Origin: Spirochaetia bacterium UBA5763
Lineage (GTDB): Bacteria; Spirochaetota; UBA4802; UBA5550
Assembly (NCBI GenBank): GCA_002418835.1
Contig: DIEX01000033.1
Coordinates: forward strand, 248,001 to 312,000
DNA: 64,000 nucleotides
Direction of reading: 5' to 3'
Shown: positions 25,493 to 34,123 of the stretch, piece after piece
Position numbering within the stretch: the first letter of the stretch is position 1
How the letters are laid out: every line of letters begins with the position of its first letter
The notes under the pieces: generated by a model
Databases searched by the model: none
What the model saw: the letters and a program-made list of their open reading frames with translations, nothing else
Told to the model about the DNA's origin: nothing
Translations under genes and position numbers: made by a program

Positions 25493-26560
25493 TTATTTAA
25501 TTGTCTTAAGGAGAGCGTCAATTTCGGCTTTTTTAAGGGCCTCGATTATATCATTAATCTCACCCTCCATAACCTTATCAAGAGAGTAGAGTGTAAGCCC
25601 TATCCTGTGGTCTGTCATGCGGGACTGCGGATAGTTATAAGTACGTATCCTTTCACTTCTGTCACCGGAGCCAACCTGGGATTTTCTCATCTCAGATTCC
25701 TTTGCCATTCTTTCGTCTGTAATTTTCTCAAGTAACCGGGCCTTGAGTACACGAAGGGCTTTCGCTTTATTTTTTATCTGTGATTTTTCATCCTGGCATG
25801 TAACAACCATACCTGTTGGGATATGTGTAATCCTTACAGCGGAATCCGTTGTATTTACAGACTGTCCTCCGTGTCCGGAGGACCTGTAAACATCCGTACG
25901 GATATCATTAGGATCTATGTCAATTTCATCCTCTTCTGCTTCCGGGAGAACAGCAACAGTAACTGCTGATGTATGTATCCTTCCGCTGGCCTCTGTTTCA
26001 GGGACACGCTGGACCCTGTGCACGCCGGATTCAAATTTAAGATGGTCATAAACTTCCGGGCTCTTAATCGAAAAGGATACCTCTTTATAGCCTCCGAGTT
26101 CATTGGTGTTAGCCTCAAGAAGTTCAACCTTCCAACCCTTTACTTCAGCATAGCGTGTATACATCCTGAAAAGGTCAGTGGCGAAGAGAGCAGCCTCATC
26201 CCCCCCTGTGCCTGCCCGGATCTCCATGATTACATCCTTCCCTGAATTGGGATCTTTCGGGAGGAGCATGATGATGAGCTTTTCATTAAGGTCATCGATC
26301 TTCTGTTGAAGAGCGGCAATCTCCTCCTGAAGCATCTCCTTCATTTCAGTATCTTTTTCTGTTTCAAGAAGTTCTTTGCTGTCTTTCAGGGATTTAGTGA
26401 GGTTCAGGTATTCAGTATATCTTGTTACAACAGGGGACAGCTGTGAGTGTTCCTTATTCAGTTCCCTGAACATCTTCTGATCAGCAATTGTATCAGGATC
26501 GCTGAGCTGGCGCTCAATCTCTTCAAACCTTACTTTAATACTGTCCAGTTTACCTTCCAT
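25493..26560 (-). CDS. prfA: Peptide chain release factor 1
   Basis: This 355-residue factor terminates translation at UAA and UAG. The GGQ motif is in SSGHGGQSVNTTDSAVR near residue 230, and the RF1-type PxT-like recognition region is upstream (VQRVPETEASGR). RF1, unlike RF2, does not read UGA, which suits an organism that recodes UGA for selenocysteine. The gene precedes prmC. No frameshift of the RF2 type is present. Confidence 0.96.
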   Translation of the reverse strand: MEGKLDSIKVRFEEIERQLSDPDTIADQKMFRELNKEHSQLSPVVTRYTEYLNLTKSLKDSKELLETEKDTEMKEMLQEEIAALQQKIDDLNEKLIIMLLPKDPNSGKDVIMEIRAGTGGDEAALFATDLFRMYTRYAEVKGWKVELLEANTNELGGYKEVSFSIKSPEVYDHLKFESGVHRVQRVPETEASGRIHTSAVTVAVLPEAEEDEIDIDPNDIRTDVYRSSGHGGQSVNTTDSAVRITHIPTGMVVTCQDEKSQIKNKAKALRVLKARLLEKITDERMAKESEMRKSQVGSGDRSERIRTYNYPQSRMTDHRIGLTLYSLDKVMEGEINDIIEALKKAEIDALLKTIK

Positions 26561-26573
26561 ACGCTGCCTCTGA

Positions 26574-26604
26574 ATAAAAAAATAAGCGGTTTAACCCGCT
26601 TTAT
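26574..26604 (-). terminator. Rho-independent terminator after tRNA-Arg
   Basis: On the minus strand AAGCGG, a six-base loop and CCGCTT are followed by a run of seven T. It lies 20 bases downstream of the tRNA-Arg 3' end and just before the prfA start. It could also act as an attenuator for prfA. Confidence 0.75.
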
Positions 26605-26623
26605 TTTTTTTTATCGTTTTATG

Positions 26624-26697
26624 CGCTCCCGGGAGGACTCGAACCACCGACACACGGTTTAGGAAACCGCTGCTCTATCCACCTGAGCTACGGGAGC
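26624..26697 (-). tRNA. tRNA-Arg (anticodon CCT)
   Basis: The minus-strand gene folds as a complete cloverleaf of 74 bases. The acceptor is GCTCCCG/CGGGAGC with discriminator G, and the D arm is AGCTC AGGTGGATA GAGC. The anticodon loop TTCCTAA reads AGG (anticodon CCT), and the T arm is GGTGG TTCGAGT CC-type. CCA is not encoded. It lies 24 bases downstream of the cyclic-nucleotide-binding regulator gene. Confidence 0.93.
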
Positions 26698-26720
26698 GTT
26701 ATTTTCTGGATTTTATACCT

Positions 26721-27368
26721 TTACGAGTAGAGATTTTTCCTTCTGGAAGTAACCACTCTCTGGAAGTCACGGATGTTTTTTACAACGATCCTGTCCTCGA
26801 ATAAGTCAATTTTGTCAACACGTGCCAGATGTGTCAACTCTTTTTGAGCTTCTGACTCCGCCATCCCAGCCCAGCTTGCCACCTGACGCGCTGTTGTGTT
26901 CAGAGTAATCTCCCCTTCAAAATCAAACTGCTGGTTCTGCTCTGCCAGCATAATAAGAACATCCATAACTTTTACAGAGGGTTCCTCAAGGAGTAGTATC
27001 ATAAGGCGCCTCTTCTGATCATATATCCTTTTTGAAAATATAAGAAGAAGCTTATATGCCAGCTGCGGATTCCCTGCAAGGAGAGCGTCAAAATTGTCCC
27101 TGTGGAATTTAAGCACGCGTACATTATCAATTGCAATAACTGTTGCAGACCTGGGCTGCTCTTCAAGAATCGCCATTTCGCCGAAAACGTCACCCGGCCC
27201 AAGCACATCAATGGTCTTCTCCCTGTCATTAATAATCTTAACTATCCTGACTTTACCCTTTTGAATAAAGTAGAATTCATAGCCAGGCTCGTATTCACAG
27301 AAAATTATCTGGTTCGGGGAGTATTCAACTCCGAAGCGGCCGAAAAATTTTTCATCCAGTTCAAGCAT
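26721..27368 (-). CDS. Crp/Fnr-type regulator with cyclic-nucleotide-binding domain
   Basis: This 215-residue protein has an N-terminal cNMP-binding domain with an intact phosphate-binding cassette, FGEMAILEEQPRSATVIA near residues 63-80. The Arg-Ser pair contacts cyclic nucleotide phosphate in CRP. A long dimerisation helix follows, then a winged-helix segment with a recognition-helix-like stretch (TARQVASWAGMAESEAQKEL). It is very likely a cAMP-responsive transcription factor. Two facts support cAMP as ligand: the intact cassette, and the class I cyclase 19 kb away. It follows the CNB-TPR gene by 6 bases. No oxygen-sensing cysteine cluster is visible. Confidence 0.88.
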   Translation of the reverse strand: MLELDEKFFGRFGVEYSPNQIIFCEYEPGYEFYFIQKGKVRIVKIINDREKTIDVLGPGDVFGEMAILEEQPRSATVIAIDNVRVLKFHRDNFDALLAGNPQLAYKLLLIFSKRIYDQKRRLMILLLEEPSVKVMDVLIMLAEQNQQFDFEGEITLNTTARQVASWAGMAESEAQKELTHLARVDKIDLFEDRIVVKNIRDFQRVVTSRRKNLYS

Positions 27369-27374
27369 AGTCTG

Positions 27375-28580
27375 CTACCGTCCTCTCTGGAGGGCTTTAA
27401 TTTTATCCAAGGCCATACCATTAAGGGAATCATTAGGAGTTATGTTCAGCACTTTATTATAATATGTAATGGCCTTATCCTTCTGCCCTGCTGCTTCAAA
27501 TATCTGGCCGGCATAAAAAACCGCGCCCTTATACTTTTCGGAATCGCCTCTGTTTTTAATTATTTCTGCAAAGAGATTCATCGATTCCTTGAATTTTTTC
27601 ATTTCGTAATAGCAGACCCCGGCGTAATAATGGGAATCAACAAAGTATTTACTATCACCTGTTTTTGCAGGTTCACCGCCATCGAGGATACCCTGAAATA
27701 TCTCAAGAGCGCCCGGAAAATTCTGCCTCTTGAAAAGAGATTCACCTTCATCAAATCTTGCCTTTAAACCGGAAGGAGCTGAAGAAGGCTCGCTGTCCAG
27801 GTCAAAATCTCCGAAATCATCAATTGAATTGTCATCTGAAAGAAAATCATCCATCTCACTGGAAAATTCAGATGCAATAGCAGGTTCTGTTTTAGTTGAG
27901 ACCGCAGGTTTCGGCGCAGCCTGCGCTTTAGGGGCAGGAGCTTCATCAAAAGTGAACATATCATCTGAATCGCTCTCCATGGAAAAATCTCCGAGGTCAT
28001 CACTCCCACCTCCGCCGGAAGGGACCGGCCCACCTGAACTGATGGTTTTTATCCTCTCCATGGCTATTCTTGCATATTCGGTACCGGGGTAATATTCCAG
28101 GTACTTCTTGAACGCATAAGTGGCTTTATTAAAATCTCCCGCCTTGAAGTAATGCTCACCTATACGGAAGAGCTCCAGGTCAGGATTAACGTTTTCACTT
28201 TCACCGAGGACTGTGCGTACAGTCTTCCCTATTCTGCGGAGCTGATTGCTGAATACGCGAAGCATCTTACGCACAACATTGACATTACGAAGGATCATTC
28301 TCTCAAAATCACCAAGAGTGAGCACAAGGACAACTGTTTCACCTATGGTCTGGGCTGTCTCCTCACGGGGGTACTTACCAAGAGCGGATTTTACGCCGAA
28401 GAACTCACCCTGGCGAACCTCCTCCTTGACCTCCTCCCCTGTATCAATTTTGACATAGGTAAGGAGAACTCTCCCTGTTTTCAGTATATACACATACTCG
28501 CTCTTGTCCCCTTCAAAATATATGATGGAGCCTGCCTTGTATGATCTGGGTCTGATTCCGCCCTGAATACCGTTAGTCAT
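27375..28580 (-). CDS. Cyclic-nucleotide-binding domain protein with TPR repeats
   Basis: This 401-residue protein starts with a cNMP-binding domain (residues about 10-125). Its cassette, FFGVKSALGKYPREETAQTIG, is degenerate: the Arg-Ser pair is Arg-Glu, so cyclic nucleotide binding is doubtful. Two TPR-like sections follow, around residues 140-170 (YFKAGDFNKATYAFKKYLEYYPG) and 270-395. Between them is an acidic, low-complexity linker rich in Asp and Ser. There is no DNA-binding domain. It is cotranscribed with the Crp-type regulator and may be a protein-interaction partner of it. Confidence 0.82.
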   Translation of the reverse strand: MTNGIQGGIRPRSYKAGSIIYFEGDKSEYVYILKTGRVLLTYVKIDTGEEVKEEVRQGEFFGVKSALGKYPREETAQTIGETVVLVLTLGDFERMILRNVNVVRKMLRVFSNQLRRIGKTVRTVLGESENVNPDLELFRIGEHYFKAGDFNKATYAFKKYLEYYPGTEYARIAMERIKTISSGGPVPSGGGGSDDLGDFSMESDSDDMFTFDEAPAPKAQAAPKPAVSTKTEPAIASEFSSEMDDFLSDDNSIDDFGDFDLDSEPSSAPSGLKARFDEGESLFKRQNFPGALEIFQGILDGGEPAKTGDSKYFVDSHYYAGVCYYEMKKFKESMNLFAEIIKNRGDSEKYKGAVFYAGQIFEAAGQKDKAITYYNKVLNITPNDSLNGMALDKIKALQRGR

Positions 28581-28589
28581 ATAACCCCT

Positions 28590-29810
28590 TTAAAATTCAA
28601 GCGGCATGAATGGGAACTGTTTTTTAAATCCCACTGCCCTGCTTATTCTTCTCAGCAGTCCTTTAAGGTCGCCGATAATTGCTTTTTCAACACCGTCCAT
28701 AACAACTTCCTGGTACTGGATATTGAGAGAATCAAAAAGTTCAGCGAATTCAATATCCCCATAAGCCGGGAGGCCGTTTATTACCACAAGCATAATGTCT
28801 TTCAGGTTTGCTGAAACCACTGAATTTATATACGAGCCCCCCCTGTCCTTAACAACAACAAAGTCGGCGATATTTCCTTCCTTAATTGTACCGGAATCGT
28901 ACAGTCTGAAACCCTTAGCCGGATTCACTGTAACCATTCTGTATATAGTTTCGTCAGGGAGCTCATCTCCGTAAAGCTTTTTATAAAGCTTTTTGTCAAA
29001 TTTCATTTCATAAAGGAGATTCTCCCCCCCGGACATAGGGGAGTCAGTTCCAATACAGATATTGATTTTCCGTTCAAGCATCTCCTTTATTTTAGCTGTA
29101 CGGTTATACATAAACATATTGGAATCACCGCACCATACAACTGTGGATCCCTTTTTTTTGACGAGATCCATATCGCTCTCTGAAAAAGCCAGACAGTGAA
29201 TAAGCACAGAGTGGTCACCCAGCCCCCCTTTCCTGTCAAGAGTCACTATATCCTGCACGGTTTCACTGTCAAAACCTTCAGAAACATGAGTGATAAAGGG
29301 GATGTCAAGTTCAACCGCCTGTTTATACTCTTTATCTATATCATCCCCCCATTTCAGGGCAAAGGAATTAACAGAATGGGCAAGAGTATATTCCCTGATT
29401 GCTTTCACCGGGAGAATATCATAATAAGGTTCCGCGACAAAATGAGGCATATGGTCTGAAACAATAGTAACTCCCGAGATAAGGTTTTTGTATGCAGCCA
29501 GCATATAAAGATCACGGTTTTCAATCTGTGATCGCTCCTGGTAGAGCGGAGAGCTTTTAAGGTCATTGTCCCAGGGAAGCCAGTTTACATAGTTACCGGT
29601 TCCGACTTTAGGATAGTAATTGCCAAGGAGATGGTCATGCGCGTTAATAAGGCCTGTGGAGATAATACCTCTTGTAGTTATATTTATACTGCTGCTGATC
29701 TCTTTCTTTGATACAAGGGTAATTCTCCCGTTCTCAATCTGTATATTGACCTTCTCGGATGTATCGTCAGGATTCAGGATTGCAGATCCTGAAAGAACCC
29801 ATTTTTTCAT
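28590..29810 (-). CDS. Amidohydrolase family metal-dependent hydrolase
   Basis: This 406-residue protein belongs to the amidohydrolase superfamily, nearest to chlorohydrolase/SsnA/cytosine-deaminase-like members. The metal ligands are visible: HxH in INAHDHLLG near residue 58, His in FITHVSEG, His in VLIHCLAF, and Asp in IGTDSPMSGG. The beta-sandwich C-terminal domain (GTIKEGNIADFVVV) is conserved. It is 9 bases downstream of nothing obvious but just upstream of the CNB genes in the same direction. The substrate cannot be named from sequence. Confidence 0.83.
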   Translation of the reverse strand: MKKWVLSGSAILNPDDTSEKVNIQIENGRITLVSKKEISSSINITTRGIISTGLINAHDHLLGNYYPKVGTGNYVNWLPWDNDLKSSPLYQERSQIENRDLYMLAAYKNLISGVTIVSDHMPHFVAEPYYDILPVKAIREYTLAHSVNSFALKWGDDIDKEYKQAVELDIPFITHVSEGFDSETVQDIVTLDRKGGLGDHSVLIHCLAFSESDMDLVKKKGSTVVWCGDSNMFMYNRTAKIKEMLERKINICIGTDSPMSGGENLLYEMKFDKKLYKKLYGDELPDETIYRMVTVNPAKGFRLYDSGTIKEGNIADFVVVKDRGGSYINSVVSANLKDIMLVVINGLPAYGDIEFAELFDSLNIQYQEVVMDGVEKAIIGDLKGLLRRISRAVGFKKQFPFMPLEF

Positions 29811-30002
29811 TATCAGATCCTTGTAGAAAAATTTATAAAAAAAGCTGAATGCCTTTAATTACCTTATATAAATTAATAATACGGATAAAGCAAAAAGTTA
29901 CATGCGCGATGTGCCAAGTTGCCTAACCCGTTTATAATAATTAGAACCGGAAAAAATCAAAGTCAAGCAAAATAACAGGTTTAACAAAACGTACAATTCC
30001 TC

Positions 30003-30899
30003 TTACCCTCTGCCGGGAAGATGTTTCAGGGGATTCTCCGGTTTTCCGGCATGGCCTATCTGAAAATGTAGAGTCCTGTCACTGCTTAAAGTGCCGATAA
30101 CTCCCCCTCTGGAAACCCTGGCTCCTTCTTTTACATATATATATGAAAGATTGGAATAAACTGTGACATATCGCCCTTCATGGCTTATTGCCACATACCT
30201 TCCGTAACCTCTCATATATCCGATTTTTTTAACAACACCTTCTAAAGAGGCCACAACATCCCCCTCTGGTGTTCCTGTTATCAATATACCTATTGATTTA
30301 ATATCTTCACTGCCGTCCCTTCTGTAGTTGTTCACTTTTTTTAAAGGCCAGGAGAATCTCCCGGAAACTCCGGGACTTTTTGAGGATTTCTGATCTTTTT
30401 CAGTCGTAACTATTTTATTATTATTACAGGCCTCACCTGTTGTACTGCTGCTTCTGCATGTTTCAATTTTCAGCTTCATCCCTGCATTGATTTTATTTCC
30501 ATTAATTCTGTTGATGCCGAGAATAGAGTCAACACTGACGCCTGTTTTTCTGGATATGCCGTAAATAGTGTCCCCTTTTTTTACAGTGTAGAGAGTTGTC
30601 CTGCAGTTTTTCCCGGTTTTTTCCCTGCCGGGATATTTTACTTCAACAGAGCCGTTTGTTACAGAGCCTGCCCTGCTGTCATCGTCATCACGGCCTGACT
30701 TATATGAACCGCCTTCCGGTGTTATGTCTCTATTACTTCCTGCCCCCCCTGTTTCATACGATGCTCCGTATGTTGCCCCCCCTCTGTCTGCCTTTGTCTG
30801 ATTCTTTGCTGTTTTAGCTGAAAGTTCAGACTCCGCTCCTGATAAAAGGAGAAGAGCAATGACAGCAGAGCAGAAAACTGAGAGAGAATCCTGCTGCAC
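30003..30899 (-). CDS. NlpD-like protein: LysM plus degenerate M23 domain
   Basis: This 298-residue exported protein begins at GTG with a hydrophobic signal segment (SAVIALLLLSGA). A LysM peptidoglycan-binding domain is at about residues 103-146 (YTVKKGDTIYGISRKTGV). The C-terminal M23 domain lacks the first zinc-binding His-x3-Asp (the spot reads GILITGTPEGD) and has HFQIG where an HxH is needed. It is therefore probably non-catalytic, like NlpD and EnvC, which activate amidases during cell separation. The region upstream (30900-31187) contains no gene I can support. Confidence 0.83.
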   Translation of the reverse strand: MQQDSLSVFCSAVIALLLLSGAESELSAKTAKNQTKADRGGATYGASYETGGAGSNRDITPEGGSYKSGRDDDDSRAGSVTNGSVEVKYPGREKTGKNCRTTLYTVKKGDTIYGISRKTGVSVDSILGINRINGNKINAGMKLKIETCRSSSTTGEACNNNKIVTTEKDQKSSKSPGVSGRFSWPLKKVNNYRRDGSEDIKSIGILITGTPEGDVVASLEGVVKKIGYMRGYGRYVAISHEGRYVTVYSNLSYIYVKEGARVSRGGVIGTLSSDRTLHFQIGHAGKPENPLKHLPGRG

Positions 30900-31187
30900 T
30901 ATTTATTAACCTCATTAGCCCCTGAAGAGCGTATTTACCCTTATTCTTAATATCGAAAGAACGCTCTTTATAGTTTAGTAAATTTTTTAAAAAAATTAAA
31001 ATAAGCAGAAAATATCCCATTATAGCAGTTTTCAAAATAATAAACACAAAAGCAGAAGGTATTAAAAGATGGAGACGCAGAGACAGATATAAAAAGGTTA
31101 TATTCCCCTTATCTCTTGAATCATATCATCTCCTCTGCTTTTCTTTTTCAGGGTAGCATAGATGCAATGGCGGTTTAATCGCGGGCT

Positions 31188-31616
31188 TTAAACATTGAGG
31201 TTGGTTTCCGTGGATGCTATTACAAACTTCCCGTGTTTTACATTTTTTATAGAGAGTATCATGTCAGCTATGGTTTTCAGCTGCCCGGCTTTACCTTTGA
31301 GTATCAGAACCTCAAGGCAGTTATGGGCATCGAGATGTATATGAGTTGTTGATATAATATTCCCGAAGTAATCGTGCTGTACATGATTAAGTTTGTCCGA
31401 TATATCTCCATGATGGTGGTTATACACCATTGTAAGAGTACCGAAAGATTCAGCTTCAGGGTCCTCAATCTGCTGTGCAACCAGCATATCCCTTATAAGA
31501 TCCCTTATGGCTTCAGACCTGTTGACATACCCTTTTTCAGTAATCAGACTGTCAAACTTCCCCAGAAGCCTCTCTTCAATGGATACTCCAAATCTTACTA
31601 TATTCTTTTCAATCAT
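31188..31616 (-). CDS. nikR: Nickel-responsive regulator NikR
   Basis: This 142-residue protein has an N-terminal ribbon-helix-helix DNA-binding domain (VRFGVSIEERLLGKFDSL) and a C-terminal ACT-like nickel-binding domain. The high-affinity nickel ligands are seen as TTHIHLDAHNCLEV: His, His and Cys as in E. coli NikR, with the fourth His upstream in NHVQHDYFG. It would repress nickel uptake genes when nickel is abundant. No nickel transporter or NikR box (GTATGA-N16-TCATAC) was seen nearby. Confidence 0.92.
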   Translation of the reverse strand: MIEKNIVRFGVSIEERLLGKFDSLITEKGYVNRSEAIRDLIRDMLVAQQIEDPEAESFGTLTMVYNHHHGDISDKLNHVQHDYFGNIISTTHIHLDAHNCLEVLILKGKAGQLKTIADMILSIKNVKHGKFVIASTETNLNV

Positions 31617-31717
31617 TTAAACTCTCCTATGGCACTTAATCATTTTGTATAATGCCCGCCGGATTAGCACAATAAAAAAACATAGCAGACGGCAATCTTT
31701 AACGAATTTTTATTTTA

Positions 31718-31745
31718 TTGACTTAAAATATCCATTTGCTATTTT
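31718..31745 (+). promoter_or_regulatory. Possible promoter for the methyltransferase gene
   Basis: TTGACT (31718-31723), a 16-base spacer and TATTTT (31740-31745) stand about 35 bases before the ATG at 31781. Confidence 0.4.
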
Positions 31746-31780
31746 CTAAAAATAGAGAGCATCTCTGCATATTATAGAGA

Positions 31781-32551
31781 ATGTTCCCGGTAAAAGCTTT
31801 ACAGAGGTATTTTTTGAGCATAAAAGATCCATACACAGGGATTGCCGAAGCATACGACTATATTCTTCGACACGTTGATTACCAGAGATGGTTTGAGTTT
31901 ATATATGAAACAATGATAATCTACTGTAACGCTCCTGAAACTGTACTTGAACTTGGCTGCGGTACAGGAAAATTCGGTGCGAAGTTCTCCTCCAACAACT
32001 TCAGCATTGTGGGGATAGATAAATCCATGGAGATGTTAGGTGTGGCAAAAACCCGGGCCTTCAGAAACTTCAGGATACTATGCGCAGATATCAGAAATTT
32101 TGTACTGAAACAGAAGTTCGATTTTATTTTCTGCGTCCATGATACCATGAACTACCTGCTGGACAAGGATGATATCCGCTCCGTTCTTCGATCAGTAAAA
32201 AATGTCATGCATAAAGGATCGGTTTTCATGTTTGATATTACTACAGAACATAATATCGAAAGATTTTTTAACAATAAAACATCATTTTATAAAACCCGCG
32301 GTCTCCATATCGAGTGGAACAATACCTATGACAGGGACAAAAAAATCATCCAATCGAACTTCACAACAACTGACAAAAAAGGTTCGGTTCATAAAGAGGT
32401 ACACTTTCAGCAGATATATTCAGTTGAAGAGATTTCCGGGATTCTTGAATCAGAAGGTTTCAACATACTTCATATATGCAGTGATTACACATTTAAACCT
32501 CCATCACCCGACACAGTGATGATAAATTTTATAGTAGAAAAGAAAAACTGA
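31781..32551 (+). CDS. Class I SAM-dependent methyltransferase
   Basis: This 256-residue protein has the SAM-binding motif VLELGCGTGKFG near residue 52, the acidic loop VGIDKSMEML, and the post-motif CADIRNF. A C-terminal beta-rich region follows. The order fits a small-molecule methyltransferase of the methyltransf_25/11 type. The acceptor substrate is unknown. The next gene begins 1 base after its stop, so the two are coupled. Confidence 0.85.
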   Translation: MFPVKALQRYFLSIKDPYTGIAEAYDYILRHVDYQRWFEFIYETMIIYCNAPETVLELGCGTGKFGAKFSSNNFSIVGIDKSMEMLGVAKTRAFRNFRILCADIRNFVLKQKFDFIFCVHDTMNYLLDKDDIRSVLRSVKNVMHKGSVFMFDITTEHNIERFFNNKTSFYKTRGLHIEWNNTYDRDKKIIQSNFTTTDKKGSVHKEVHFQQIYSVEEISGILESEGFNILHICSDYTFKPPSPDTVMINFIVEKKN

Positions 32552-32552
32552 A

Positions 32553-32900
32553 ATGAGTGTACTGCTTTATTTTGCCGGCCTTGTAATAGGAGTTGCCGCG
32601 TTCCTGTATGTCTACGCCATAATTGCTGACGGCAAAGAAAAAATTAAAAGCCTTGGAACTCCGAAAGATCCTGTGACGGTTCAGAATGTTGACAGCGGCA
32701 CAATCGGTTTCCGCAACAGGCCCGCTCTCGCGCCCGGTACAAGGATCTGCCCGTTATGCGGTTCCTCTCTCACAAAATATGAAGGGCTTTATGCTTCAAA
32801 GGTAATGGAGCGCGGAAGTGAAAAGCTTATAATAATGGGATGCAGGTACTGCTACAGGGAGAGTGAAGACCCGGAAAAACCGAAAAAATCCGCAATGTAA
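32553..32900 (+). CDS. Small membrane protein with a zinc-ribbon-like domain
   Basis: This 115-residue protein has one N-terminal transmembrane helix (LLYFAGLVIGVAAFLYVYAI) and a cytoplasmic domain. That domain has two cysteine pairs, CPLCGSS and CRYCY, spaced about 35 residues apart, as in a zinc ribbon. The function is unknown. It is translationally coupled to the methyltransferase upstream. Confidence 0.7.
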   Translation: MSVLLYFAGLVIGVAAFLYVYAIIADGKEKIKSLGTPKDPVTVQNVDSGTIGFRNRPALAPGTRICPLCGSSLTKYEGLYASKVMERGSEKLIIMGCRYCYRESEDPEKPKKSAM

Positions 32901-32969
32901 GAAATGTATTCCGCAAACCTCTTAAGCCGTAAAACTTAAAAAAATTTTCACACAGATAAGCATGGATAT

Positions 32970-33028
32970 GACAGATGAACACAGATATTATTTCTGACTA
33001 TAATAAAAAATCTGTGTTCATCTCTGTC
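32970..33028. repeat. Inverted repeat between convergent genes (AGATGAACACAGAT type)
   Basis: The left arm GACAGATGAACACAGAT (32970-32986) and right arm ATCTGTGTTCATCTCTGTC (33010-33028) are near-perfect inverted copies; the right arm has two extra bases. A direct partial copy, ACACAGATAAGCATGG, precedes them. Similar sequences are scattered in many environmental genomes. It may serve as a two-way terminator here. Confidence 0.6.
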
Positions 33029-33044
33029 TGATTGTTTTAATCTT

Positions 33045-33983
33045 CTAAAACGCCAGGAATCCTCCGAATACCCAGCCTTTATTGCTGTTCCATTCCACTT
33101 TATACCATGAGGCTGTTTTCCCGGCAATGGTCTCTTCGAGATCACCCTTATTCAATATTTTAACAGTGGAGCCATTTGGTATAACAACTATTGATTTCGA
33201 TGACGTACCGGGCTGTTCCCTCATTGTAAGACCCGCTGAAGCTTCAACCTTTGCTTCCTGGTATGCGGGTCCGTCTCCGTCAGCATTACTCCCTGAATCA
33301 TCTGTGCTCTCACCGGAGCTGGATGCAAGAATACTTTTTGCTGTTTCAGAAAAGATTCCCGATGATTCTGAAATCTCCTTTAATATAGCGAGAGCCTGTG
33401 CTTTCTGATCCGGTTTAGATTTGCTGTCTTTAATCACGGCAGAGGCTTCCTCAAAAATTTTTGCATCCTGAATTCTCGCCTCATCTGATGAATAACCTCC
33501 GTTAACCCACTGCTGAGTAATCCATTTCCCGTCGATCTGGCCCACATATACCTGCGCCCAGTCAGCCATCTCCTGAATCACAAATGCTATTGTCCCTTTG
33601 GGAATGACCGCATAAACTTTACTTGAAGCATTATTCCTCACATAGGCTTTTGTGTCTTCCATGAACACAACAGGTTTATCCGCAAGGTTTTTCATCTGAA
33701 CAAACATCACTGTGCCGTCAGAAAGTCTGACTTTTGCCACTTCTGTTTCAGCTCCTTTTACCTGAAGTTTCATAGTTTCAAGAAGAATTACAGGCTCAGT
33801 TTTGGAGAGATTTGAACCCCAGGTCTTCAGTTCCTGTTCCTTAAAGACGGAGACTGTTGCCTTCGCATATTTAACAGCCCCTTCTGATGGATTTAAACCC
33901 GGCTTGTCGCCGCCGCCTTTACTGCAAGCGAATATCGCTGCAAGAGATATTGACAGTAATAATAAAATTGCTTTCTGCTTCAT
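33045..33983 (-). CDS. SH3-domain lipoprotein
   Basis: This 312-residue protein has a lipoprotein signal: MKQKAILLLLSISLAAIFAC, with the lipid-modified cysteine at residue 20. Two SH3-like domains are visible, one in the first half and a bacterial SH3b domain at the C-terminus (AGLTMREQPGTSSKSIVVIP, ending WVFGGFLAF). Between them is a Ser/Asp-rich linker. The start at 33983 is chosen because GGAG lies 7 bases before it and the upstream in-frame region has no signal-peptide logic. It is probably a cell-envelope protein binding peptidoglycan or a partner protein. Confidence 0.8.
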   Translation of the reverse strand: MKQKAILLLLSISLAAIFACSKGGGDKPGLNPSEGAVKYAKATVSVFKEQELKTWGSNLSKTEPVILLETMKLQVKGAETEVAKVRLSDGTVMFVQMKNLADKPVVFMEDTKAYVRNNASSKVYAVIPKGTIAFVIQEMADWAQVYVGQIDGKWITQQWVNGGYSSDEARIQDAKIFEEASAVIKDSKSKPDQKAQALAILKEISESSGIFSETAKSILASSSGESTDDSGSNADGDGPAYQEAKVEASAGLTMREQPGTSSKSIVVIPNGSTVKILNKGDLEETIAGKTASWYKVEWNSNKGWVFGGFLAF

Positions 33984-34073
33984 TAACATGCTCCTGATGT
34001 AATTATTGTAATAGTATATGTAAATATAGTTCAAAGAAAAACCATGTCAATTTATTTGCTCTCAGCACTGCAT

Positions 34074-34098
34074 AAAAAAAGGCCCCCTTGCGGGAGCC
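34074..34098 (-). terminator. Rho-independent terminator of the formate dehydrogenase operon
   Basis: On the minus strand a GC-rich stem (GGCTCCC/GGGGGCC, one mismatch) with a GCAA loop is followed by seven T. It lies 25 bases after the fdhB stop. Confidence 0.8.
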
Positions 34099-34123
34099 CT
34101 TTTAGTAGTGTATAAAATTCTAT

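Noticed and set aside
30900..31187. Possible small RNA or gene upstream of the NlpD-like gene
   Set aside because: No promoter-terminator pair or conserved start was found in this AT-rich spacer.
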